From Spirochaetales bacterium (lineage in GTDB: Bacteria; Spirochaetota; Spirochaetia; SPDA01), in NCBI GenBank assembly GCA_004525155.1, contig SPDA01000020.1, forward strand, positions 1 through 12,389: DNA of 12,389 nt. Reading direction: 5' to 3'. Positions 1-6,126 of the stretch are shown piece by piece. The notes under the pieces were generated by a model that was given only the letters and a program-made list of their open reading frames with translations, was not told where the DNA came from and did no database searches. How positions within the stretch are numbered: position 1 is the first letter of the stretch; each line of letters opens with the position of its first letter. Made by a program: the position numbers and the translations under genes.

Positions 1-471
1 ATAACATTCGATGTAATTGACCAGGGCCGGGCAGGTTGTACCGATGTAGCTGTCAGCCGCATTTTTTTCAAGAAATTCCCGGTATGCTGCCGCAATAAGG
101 TCCGCTCCGAAAGCGACTTCATGGACCAGCTGAAAACCGGCTGCCCGGACTGAGCCGACAATCCTCCGCCATTCAAAGTCTGGAAACGCGGCAGGAAAAC
201 TGGGAGCGAGGCAGGCAGAGACACTGGCTCCGCTCTTCAGCAGGGCCGTAACCTCTCCTATGGTATTCCGAATTACCTTGGCGTTCTGACTGCATACCCG
301 CACACAGTTGCCGCAGCCGATACAGCGTTCCCTGATAATTTCCGCCTGCCCTTCCGCTATTCGAATAGCCTTCGCGGGGCATTCCCGTACACAGGTATAG
401 CACATGCGGCACTTTTCCTTGATGGTCTCCACAAACCATATATCCCTGCGCTTTCGGCCTTCAGTTTCCAT
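1..471 (-). CDS. Sensory-type [FeFe]-hydrogenase-like protein, N-terminal part (C-terminus outside window)
   Basis: The first 157 residues are visible, reading leftward from ATG at 471 and still open at base 1. Two [4Fe-4S] ferredoxin motifs come first: C21-C24-C27-C31P and C50-C53-C56-C60. After these the chain reads ACLAPSFPAAF (86-96) and then TTCPALVNYIE (145-155), which matches the start of the [FeFe]-hydrogenase large-subunit H-cluster domain. In catalytic enzymes the first H-cluster motif is TSCCPxW. Here only the ligand-type Cys (C147) is present and Thr146 sits where the proton-relay Cys would be. This is the pattern of the HydS/group C putative sensory hydrogenases, which usually continue into a PAS or other signalling domain; that part is not visible. 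No Shine-Dalgarno precedes the ATG, and no alternative in-frame start was found just upstream. The gene diverges from hoxF. The role as H2 sensor for the adjacent operon is inferred. A non-sensory ferredoxin/[FeFe]-like protein remains possible. Confidence 0.75.
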   Translation of the reverse strand, partial: METEGRKRRDIWFVETIKEKCRMCYTCVRECPAKAIRIAEGQAEIIRERCIGCGNCVRVCSQNAKVIRNTIGEVTALLKSGASVSACLAPSFPAAFPDFEWRRIVGSVRAAGFQLVHEVAFGADLIAAAYREFLEKNAADSYIGTTCPALVNYIECY

Positions 472-477
472 GAACGC

Positions 478-486
478 ATTATAACA
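478..486 (-). promoter_or_regulatory. Extended -10 promoter candidate for the hydS-like gene (leaderless?)
   Basis: On the minus strand the sequence reads TGTTATAAT, a perfect TGnTATAAT extended -10. It ends 6 nt before the ATG at 471. Transcription from it would begin at or next to the start codon, which fits the absence of a ribosome-binding site. The -35 at 17-bp spacing is poor, but extended -10 promoters can do without one. Confidence 0.4.
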
Positions 487-501
487 TAATAATCGATGTT
501 T

Positions 502-531
502 AGTGTACCAACCGAAGTTTTATTGTGACAA
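502..531 (-). promoter_or_regulatory. Alternative sigma-70-like promoter for the hydS-like gene
   Basis: On the minus strand, TTGTCA (531-526) and TACACT (507-502) are separated by 18 bp. This would give a leader of roughly 25 nt before the ATG at 471. It matches the consensus less well at -10 than the downstream TGTTATAAT, so the two are competing candidates. Confidence 0.3.
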
Positions 532-575
532 AAAATATTTTATATAAATTATTTAGAGAATTATTAAATTTGTTC

Positions 576-603
576 TTGCTTTTTTAGCACATTCGTCTAT
601 AAT
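576..603 (+). promoter_or_regulatory. Candidate sigma-70 promoter of the hox operon
   Basis: TTGCTT (576-581) and a perfect TATAAT (598-603) are separated by 16 bp. An A/T-rich stretch (about 531-570) lies upstream and could act as an UP element. Transcription would start near 610 and leave a leader of about 100 nt ahead of hoxF. This is the best consensus match reading toward hoxF. Confidence 0.5.
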
Positions 604-610
604 AAATCAT

Positions 611-681
611 GGCGCCTAGCATTTAAAAGCGCCTGCTCTTTGATACATGTCTAACCTGACAACATACGCATACAATGTATC
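611..681 (+). promoter_or_regulatory. Inverted repeats in the hox leader (possible operator or leader structure)
   Basis: Two inverted repeats lie between the presumed transcription start and hoxF. The first is GGCGC (611-615) with GCGCC (629-633). The second is GATACAT (642-648) with ATGTATC (675-681), a perfect 7-bp pair separated by 26 nt. The right arm is also part of a local palindrome, ATACA-A-TGTAT (670-680), and CATAC occurs twice at 663-667 and 669-673. This clustering of ATAC half-sites could be a regulator-binding region or RNA stems. No known riboswitch was recognised. Confidence 0.35.
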
Positions 682-709
682 TAATGAAACAATATAAAGC
701 GGGGTATGT

Positions 710-2524
710 ATGGACATAAAAACAAAAGAATTGGTTAACAGGACATGTACGTCTTTCGGCAACGACCGCTACAGGCTAATGGACATTGTCCGAACCGTAC
801 AGTGGGAAAATGGATGTATCCCAGACGATGTAATCGACGACATAGCAGCGCGTGTCTCCGTGGCGCGCGTGGAAGTTGAAAGCGTTGTTTCCTTCTATTC
901 CTTTCTGTCTAAAAAACAGAAAGGGAAAATAGTCATCCGGTTATGCAATGACATCATCGACAAGATGAACGGCGCAGAGCTCATTGCCGACACTTTTTCC
1001 AGGGAACTGGGCATAGGGTTTGGAGAAACGACTCCAGACGGCATGATAACCCTTGAACACACACCGTGCATCGGCATGTGCGACCAGGCTCCCGCCGCCC
1101 TTATAAACGAGGAAGTCTTTACCCTGCTCTCTTCCGACAAGGTGAGAGAAATCGTCGCAGGGTTGAAGGCCACGGAGGATCCGAAAAAACTGGTAAAACG
1201 TCTCGGCGACGGCAACAATGCCCACATTCTCGTCAAATCCATGGTATATAACAATATACGCCGCCAGGACGCTGTAATCTTTGCGGACTACAAGGCCAAT
1301 ACGGGGCTCGAAAAAGCCATGGCCATGAGCCCCGTGGAGGTAATCAACGAGGTTAAAACTGCTAGGCTTCGGGGAAGAGGCGGCGCTGGTTTCCCCGCAG
1401 GCATGAAATGGGAATTCACCCGGGCTGCCGAGGGAAAGGAAAAACTTGTTATCTGCAACGCGGACGAGGGAGAACCGGGCACCTTCAAGGACAGGGTCCT
1501 GCTCACGGAACTTCCGGATCGTATTTTCGAAGGCATGACCATAGCAGGGTACGCGGTAGGCGCCGAAACGGGATTAATTTACCTGCGGGGCGAATACGCC
1601 TACCTATACAACTTCCTGCAAAGCCAGCTTGAAGAGCGGCGGAGCCAGGGGCTTTTAGGAAAAAACATCCTCGGTAAAAATTTCAACTTCGAAATCCGTA
1701 TCCAGCTGGGCGCCGGAGCCTACATCTGCGGCGAAGAGACAGCCCTCATAAGCTCTCTCGAGGGGCTTCGCGGCGATCCGAAAAACAGGCCGCCTTTCCC
1801 GGTCCAGCACGGATACAAAGGGTTTCCTTCAATAGTAAACAATGTGGAAACGTTTGTCTCCGTCCTGCAAGTATTGGAGAAGGGTGCAGGCTGGTTCGCG
1901 GAACTGGGTTCCCACGGCAGTTCAGGCACCAAGCTCCTGAGCATCGCGGGCGACTGTCAGAGACCGGGTGTGTATGAATATCCCTTCGGCGTCACCGTAG
2001 ATACGATACTCAAGGAGTCCGGGGCGGAAGACCCGATCGCCGTTCAGATAGGGGGCCCCTCGGGCAGGATGATCAGCAAGGAGCAGTTCGGCGGGAGCAT
2101 TTGCTACGATCACCTGGCGACCGGCGGCGCCCTGACGATTTTCGGGAGCCATAAAAACATCCTGGAAGTTGTCCACGCCTACATGGATTTTTTCGTGGAT
2201 GAGAGCTGCGGGTTCTGTGTCCCCTGCCGTGTTGGCCATGTGCTGCTGCGCGATTATGTGGGAAAAATACTCAAGGGTAACGGGGAACCGGACGATCTCG
2301 CCCTCCTGGAAAAACTCGGGCAGGCGATAAAAGTTGCAAGCCGCTGCGGATTTGGACAGACTTCACCCAATCCCGTCCTCACCTCCCTCGCGTCCTTCAG
2401 ACACGTGTACGAGGGCCTCATAAAAAAGCGGACAGACAAAAACGTGCCGAGTTTCGACATCCGTCGGGCCCTCGCCGATGCCGAGCGTATTGCAGACCGC
2501 CATTCTGTACTTTACAGCAATTAA
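710..2524 (+). CDS. hoxF: NAD(P)-reducing hydrogenase diaphorase subunit HoxF with fused HoxE/NuoE-like domain
   Basis: This 604-residue protein is the flavin subunit that passes electrons between HoxU and NAD(P) in a soluble cytoplasmic [NiFe] hydrogenase. Residues 1-150 form a NuoE/HoxE-like thioredoxin-fold domain. The rest is NuoF-like: RGRGGAGF (221-228) and CNADEGEPGTFKD for FMN/NAD binding, GAGAYICGEETAL, and the [4Fe-4S] ligands ESCGFCVPC (C500, C503, C506) plus C546. Length and domain order match R. eutropha HoxF (about 602 aa) rather than cyanobacterial systems with a separate HoxE. In the NuoE-like domain the expected Cys ligands are C79, position 84, C120 and C124. Position 84 is Asp, so three Cys remain. 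The start at 710 follows a GCGGGG stretch; the overlapping ATG at 706 is out of frame. It is the first gene of the operon, 19 nt before hoxU. Confidence 0.95.
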   Translation: MDIKTKELVNRTCTSFGNDRYRLMDIVRTVQWENGCIPDDVIDDIAARVSVARVEVESVVSFYSFLSKKQKGKIVIRLCNDIIDKMNGAELIADTFSRELGIGFGETTPDGMITLEHTPCIGMCDQAPAALINEEVFTLLSSDKVREIVAGLKATEDPKKLVKRLGDGNNAHILVKSMVYNNIRRQDAVIFADYKANTGLEKAMAMSPVEVINEVKTARLRGRGGAGFPAGMKWEFTRAAEGKEKLVICNADEGEPGTFKDRVLLTELPDRIFEGMTIAGYAVGAETGLIYLRGEYAYLYNFLQSQLEERRSQGLLGKNILGKNFNFEIRIQLGAGAYICGEETALISSLEGLRGDPKNRPPFPVQHGYKGFPSIVNNVETFVSVLQVLEKGAGWFAELGSHGSSGTKLLSIAGDCQRPGVYEYPFGVTVDTILKESGAEDPIAVQIGGPSGRMISKEQFGGSICYDHLATGGALTIFGSHKNILEVVHAYMDFFVDESCGFCVPCRVGHVLLRDYVGKILKGNGEPDDLALLEKLGQAIKVASRCGFGQTSPNPVLTSLASFRHVYEGLIKKRTDKNVPSFDIRRALADAERIADRHSVLYSN

Positions 2525-2543
2525 CTAAAGGGGGGAAAAGAAC

Positions 2544-3257
2544 ATGAGCAAAATGTTTACTTTTACCATAGACGAAAAAGAATTAGAAGCAAAATCCGGA
2601 GACACCATTCTCGACGCTGCGGACAGCGCAGGTATTTACATACCGCGTTTATGCTCCATGAAAGGACTTGTTCCTCAGGGAGCGTGCCGCGTCTGTACGG
2701 TAATGGTCAACGGCCGGCCCCAGTCGGCATGTACCCAGCCTGCAACACCGGGCATTATCGTCGAGAACGAGTCGGATAAACTGCTGGAAATCAGGAAAAC
2801 TATTATTGAAATGCTTTTCGTGGAAGGGAACCATATTTGTCCCCTCTGTGAAAAAAGCGGAAACTGTGAACTTCAGGCCCTGGCTTACAGGTTCGGGATC
2901 GTGGCCCCGTCTTTCCCCTTTTTCTTCCCGAAACGGGAGATAGACGCGACCCACCCGGATGTTTTCATTGACCGCAACCGCTGCATTCTCTGCGCGCGCT
3001 GCGTACGCGCTTCCAGGGACTTAGACGGCAAACACGTGTTCGACTTTGTGGGAAGAGGATCGGAACGCAAAATAGCCGTCAACGCGAAAACGAGCCTTTC
3101 CGAAACTAATCTCGGATCCGCGGATAAGGTCATCGAGTCCTGTCCGGTGGGCGCAATCCTCCGCAAACGCGATGCCTACGCAGTTCCAATAGGCAGCCGC
3201 CTGTATGACAAGCAGCCAATCGGAAGCGACATAGAAAAGAAAGGAGCCAGATCATGA
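2544..3257 (+). CDS. hoxU: Hydrogenase diaphorase Fe-S subunit HoxU
   Basis: HoxU (237 aa) is the electron-wire subunit, homologous to the N-terminal part of NuoG, linking HoxF to the hydrogenase module HoxYH. A plant-type [2Fe-2S] domain occupies the N-terminus with C37, C48, C51 and C63. The His-ligated [4Fe-4S] motif follows as H97-x-C99-x2-C102-x5-C108, within NHICPLCEKSGNCELQ, a stretch very close to the R. eutropha HoxU motif as I recall it. A further cluster motif is C147-x2-C150-x2-C153 with distal C200 in SCPVGAI. Length matches R. eutropha HoxU (about 234 aa), much shorter than NuoG, so this is not a complex I gene. A strong purine-rich site (GGGGGG, then AAAAGAAC) precedes the ATG. 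Its stop overlaps the hoxY start by ATGA, implying coupled translation. Confidence 0.93.
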   Translation: MSKMFTFTIDEKELEAKSGDTILDAADSAGIYIPRLCSMKGLVPQGACRVCTVMVNGRPQSACTQPATPGIIVENESDKLLEIRKTIIEMLFVEGNHICPLCEKSGNCELQALAYRFGIVAPSFPFFFPKREIDATHPDVFIDRNRCILCARCVRASRDLDGKHVFDFVGRGSERKIAVNAKTSLSETNLGSADKVIESCPVGAILRKRDAYAVPIGSRLYDKQPIGSDIEKKGARS

Positions 3258-3799
3258 CAAAACCAAAAGTTGCAACCGCGTTTCTTACAGGTTGTTTCGG
3301 CTGTCACATGTCGATACTCGACATAGACGACAGGATTCTCAAACTCATCGAACTTGTCGATTTCGATCGTTCTCCCGTAGACGATATAAAGGAATTTTCC
3401 GGTCCCTGCGCCATCGGAATAATAGAAGGCGGCTGTTCCAACGAGGAAAACGTTCACGTACTCAAGGAATTCCGGAAAAACTGCGACATTCTCATCTCCA
3501 TCGGAGAATGCGCCATGATGGGAGGGCTTCCGTCCATGAGGAACAACATTCCGCTGCAGGAATGCTTAAACGAAGCCTACCTTAACGGTCCAACAGTGTA
3601 CAATCCGGCTAAAATCATACCCCGGGATCCGGAACTTCCTCTTCTGCTGGACAGAGTGTACCCGAATCAGGAAATCGTTAAAATCGATTATTTCATTCCC
3701 GGGTGTCCCCCGCCGGCGGACACCATCTGGGAAGCGCTGACTGCGCTGTTGACCGGAAAGCAGATCAATCTGCCCTACGGCTTGCTTAAATATGATTGA
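3254..3799 (+). CDS. hoxY: [NiFe]-hydrogenase small subunit HoxY
   Basis: HoxY (181 aa) is the small subunit of the hydrogenase module and carries the single proximal [4Fe-4S] cluster next to the active site. The likely ligands are C14 and C17 (TGCFGCH), C86 (IGECAMMGG) and C151 (PGCPPPAD), the four-Cys pattern of group 3 small subunits. The C-terminal medial/distal cluster region found in membrane-bound uptake hydrogenases is absent, and so is a Tat signal, in keeping with a cytoplasmic enzyme. The protein lacks the roughly 27-residue N-terminal extension of R. eutropha HoxY and is close to the cyanobacterial length. Its start overlaps hoxU by 4 bp and follows AAAGGAG. HoxH begins 15 nt downstream. 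Confidence 0.94.
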   Translation: MTKPKVATAFLTGCFGCHMSILDIDDRILKLIELVDFDRSPVDDIKEFSGPCAIGIIEGGCSNEENVHVLKEFRKNCDILISIGECAMMGGLPSMRNNIPLQECLNEAYLNGPTVYNPAKIIPRDPELPLLLDRVYPNQEIVKIDYFIPGCPPPADTIWEALTALLTGKQINLPYGLLKYD

Positions 3800-3814
3800 T
3801 AAAAGGAGAATGAT

Positions 3815-5260
3815 ATGGCTGTAGCAACCGAAAACAAGCGGCGTGTAGTAATCAATCCGGTGACCAGGGTCGAAGGTCACGGCAAGGTAACTTTATTGAT
3901 AGATGATAATAACAAAATCACGCAGGCCCGTTTTCACATAGTAGAATTCCGGGGGTTCGAACGTTTCATACAGGGAAGACCCTACTGGGAAGCACCTGTC
4001 CTGGTCCAGCGGCTCTGCGGCATCTGTCCGGTCAGCCACCACCTGGCCGCGGCAAAAGCAATGGATGTTATAGTGGGCGAAAAGGAACTTACCCCAACTG
4101 CGGAAAAAGTACGGAGGCTTATGCGTTACGGCCAGTTTTTCCAGTCCCACGCCCTCCATTTTTTCCATCTCGTTTCACCGGATCTCCTGTTCGGGTTCGA
4201 TGCAGATCCCGCCATCAGGAACGTTATAGGTGTGGCGAAAAAATTTCCCGAACTGGCCGTACAGGGCGTCATGATGCGTAAATACGGACAGGAAATAATA
4301 CGGATGACAGCCGGTAAAAAGATTCACGGCACAGGGGCTGTTCCCGGCGGCGTCAACAAGAACCTTTCCATCGCGGAAAGGGACGAACTGCTTAAAGACA
4401 TCGAACAGATGATGACATGGGCACGCGGATCCCTGGAAATAGCGAAGGATTACACTCTCGAACATATCGATACCCTTGCAGGTTTCGGGTCTTTTGACTC
4501 GAACCATCTATCACTTGTGCGTAACGACGGGGCCATGGATATTTACCACGGCAGGCTCAGGGCGGTAAACCATGAAGGCAAGCGGATAATAGACGACAAG
4601 GATTACAGCACCTATTACGACTACATAGGGGAAGAAGTGAAGAACTGGTCCTACATGAAGTTCCCCTTCATCAAGTCCATAGGTCCTGAAAAAGGCTGGT
4701 ACAGGGTCGGTCCTCTGGCACGCCTTAACACCTGCGACTTCATCGACACACCGGAAGCGGAAAAGGCAAGGAAGGATTTCGCTGCTGTCACAAAAGGAAA
4801 AACCAACAATATCACCATGGCCTATCACTGGGCGAGAATGATAGAACTCCTGCACGCCGCGGAGAAAATTAAAGAACTTCTTCATGACAGCGATCTGCAG
4901 GGCAAGGACCTAGTTGTGAAAGGCAAGCGGCAGGATGAGGGAGTGGGAGTAATCGAGGCGCCGAGAGGCACCCTGTTCCACCACTACAAGGTCAACAAGG
5001 ATGATCAAATCATCATGGCCAACCTTATCGTGTCGACCACCAACAACAACGAGGCAATGAACCAGGCGGTGCAGGGTGTAGCGGAACAGTACCTGTCCGG
5101 CAAGGAAATAACCGAAGGGCTTCTGAATCATATAGAGGTCGCCATCAGGGCTTACGATCCCTGCCTTTCCTGCGCCACCCACGCCATCGGGAGCATGCCG
5201 CTCAAGGTCGAACTTTACGGCAGCGACGGTTCGCTGCTCGACAGGAAGTACAAAGATTGA
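3815..5260 (+). CDS. hoxH: [NiFe]-hydrogenase large (catalytic) subunit HoxH
   Basis: HoxH (481 aa) holds the NiFe(CN)2CO centre where H2 is split or formed. The N-terminal motif is R66-L-C68-G-I-C71-PVSH75, and the C-terminal motif is DPC450LSC453ATH456; these four Cys ligate nickel, two of them bridging to iron. The 25 residues after H456 (AIGSMPLKVELYG... to KYKD) are the peptide expected to be removed by HoxW once nickel is inserted, similar in length to the tail of R. eutropha HoxH. RVEGHG (18-23) is the conserved N-terminal large-subunit signature. Length is close to R. eutropha HoxH (about 488 aa). A clear AAAAGGAGAA site precedes the ATG. The stop overlaps the hoxW start within TTGA. 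All catalytic residues I could check are present, so the enzyme should be functional. Confidence 0.96.
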   Translation: MAVATENKRRVVINPVTRVEGHGKVTLLIDDNNKITQARFHIVEFRGFERFIQGRPYWEAPVLVQRLCGICPVSHHLAAAKAMDVIVGEKELTPTAEKVRRLMRYGQFFQSHALHFFHLVSPDLLFGFDADPAIRNVIGVAKKFPELAVQGVMMRKYGQEIIRMTAGKKIHGTGAVPGGVNKNLSIAERDELLKDIEQMMTWARGSLEIAKDYTLEHIDTLAGFGSFDSNHLSLVRNDGAMDIYHGRLRAVNHEGKRIIDDKDYSTYYDYIGEEVKNWSYMKFPFIKSIGPEKGWYRVGPLARLNTCDFIDTPEAEKARKDFAAVTKGKTNNITMAYHWARMIELLHAAEKIKELLHDSDLQGKDLVVKGKRQDEGVGVIEAPRGTLFHHYKVNKDDQIIMANLIVSTTNNNEAMNQAVQGVAEQYLSGKEITEGLLNHIEVAIRAYDPCLSCATHAIGSMPLKVELYGSDGSLLDRKYKD

Positions 5261-5733
5261 GCACATCTTCAGTCCCGGAGATTCTGCTCCTGTGTTACGG
5301 AAATCCGGCGCGGGAGGATGACGGCCTGGGTCCCGCGCTTGCACTGGAAATGGAGGAATACGGGTTTTCGGGACTCACTGTTGACGCGGATTACCAGCTC
5401 CAGGTGGAGGATGCCGTAACGGCCAGCCGTCACAAGGTGGTAATTTTCGCGGACGCGGCTGCGGAGGGGGATGAACCCTTCTCCTTTACAAAGCTTGAGA
5501 CGCAGGACGAAATACGCATTGAGAGCCATTCAGTGGACCCGGAAACCATCCTGGGATTGGCACGCCGGCTGTCCCCGGCGCAGCGGGAGGGTTACCTGCT
5601 CGGGATCAGGGGGTACTCATTCAATGCTTTTACGGAAGGCTTGGGCGAAAAAGCCAGGCGGAACCTGAGTTCCGCCAAACAATTCCTTACGGCTTTTTTG
5701 CATAATTATATCGATACCGACGCTGTTACCTAA
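5257..5733 (+). CDS. hoxW: Hydrogenase maturation endopeptidase HoxW (TTG start)
   Basis: This 158-residue protein belongs to the HyaD/HybD/HycI/HoxW family, which binds the nickel of the immature large subunit and cuts off its C-terminal tail. The family signature is visible at the N-terminus as LLCYGNPAREDDGLGP (11-26). By alignment with E. coli HybD the metal-sensing residues would be D22, D66 (VIFADAA) and H91 (ESHSVDP). Translation most likely starts at TTG 5257, because the conserved beta-strand begins about eight residues later and no ATG or GTG fits before the motif. The TTGA overlaps the hoxH stop, and an AGGAAG site lies about 8 nt upstream. Placement directly after hoxH matches R. 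eutropha. The specificity for HoxH is inferred from position. Confidence 0.9.
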   Translation: MSTSSVPEILLLCYGNPAREDDGLGPALALEMEEYGFSGLTVDADYQLQVEDAVTASRHKVVIFADAAAEGDEPFSFTKLETQDEIRIESHSVDPETILGLARRLSPAQREGYLLGIRGYSFNAFTEGLGEKARRNLSSAKQFLTAFLHNYIDTDAVT

Positions 5734-5744
5734 GGGAGGCTCGA

Positions 5745-6125
5745 ATGAAAGACGGAAAATATGTTATTCTGGCAATAGATGACGATGATGATGTGTTGTA
5801 CTCGCTGCGCATGGTGCTCGAAAACAACGGTTATGCAATGATTGAGGCGGAATCCGCCGAAGAGGGCGTGAAGCAGTATAAAAAGCACCAGCCGGATTTT
5901 ATGCTCGTCGATCTTATGATGGAATCGATAGACGCGGGAAAAAACTTTGTGAAAGAGCTAAAACTGCTCGGAAACAAGGCGCCGACCTACATGCTGTCTT
6001 CCGTGGGCGACGCCCTATCCTCCAGTATCGACTATACGGAACTGGGGCTCGATGGAGTTTTTCAGAAACCGATTGATACACAGGTACTGCTCACGACCCT
6101 GAAAAAAAGGCTCAAAGGTTCTTGA
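5745..6125 (+). CDS. Stand-alone response-regulator receiver protein
   Basis: A 126-residue CheY-like receiver domain with nothing added. It shows the acidic pocket (D12-D16 run in IDDDDDV), the phospho-acceptor D56 in FMLVDLMME, the switch Ser (S85/S86 in YMLSSVGD) and the conserved Lys K108 in FQKPID. No DNA-binding or enzymatic output domain follows, so it must act through a partner protein or as a phosphate carrier. It sits 11 nt after hoxW behind a strong AGGGAGG site and is therefore probably co-transcribed with the hydrogenase. No histidine kinase is present in the window; a kinase associated with the HydS-like sensor is an inferred partner. The 3' end overlaps the convergent ATPase gene by 14 bp. 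Confidence 0.9.
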   Translation: MKDGKYVILAIDDDDDVLYSLRMVLENNGYAMIEAESAEEGVKQYKKHQPDFMLVDLMMESIDAGKNFVKELKLLGNKAPTYMLSSVGDALSSSIDYTELGLDGVFQKPIDTQVLLTTLKKRLKGS

Positions 6126-6126
6126 G
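6102..6126 (-). terminator. Weak intrinsic terminator candidate for the hypA-ATPase unit
   Basis: On the minus strand CTCAA and TTGAG form a 5-bp stem with a 6-nt loop, followed two bases later by a run of seven T (6108-6102). The stem is short and AT-rich, so this is only a candidate. It lies inside the last codons of the receiver gene. Confidence 0.25.

Noticed and set aside
173..439. 88-codon minus-strand frame overlapping the hydS-like gene
   Set aside because: The frame read from ATG 471 encodes two perfect ferredoxin motifs and the H-cluster entry; this one is a shifted shadow of it.
523..540. Rex- or CRP-like site around TTGTGACAAAA upstream of hox
   Set aside because: Only one half-site is visible and the expected inverted partner at the right spacing is missing.
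607..626. Five-codon upstream ORF (ATG at 609) in the hox leader
   Set aside because: It starts almost at the predicted transcription start, has no ribosome-binding site and could arise by chance.
710..3257. hoxF-hoxU as complex I genes nuoE/F/G or as HydABC-type electron-bifurcating [FeFe] hydrogenase subunits
   Set aside because: They are followed at once by hoxY, hoxH and hoxW, HoxU is far shorter than NuoG, and no H-cluster domain is encoded in this operon.
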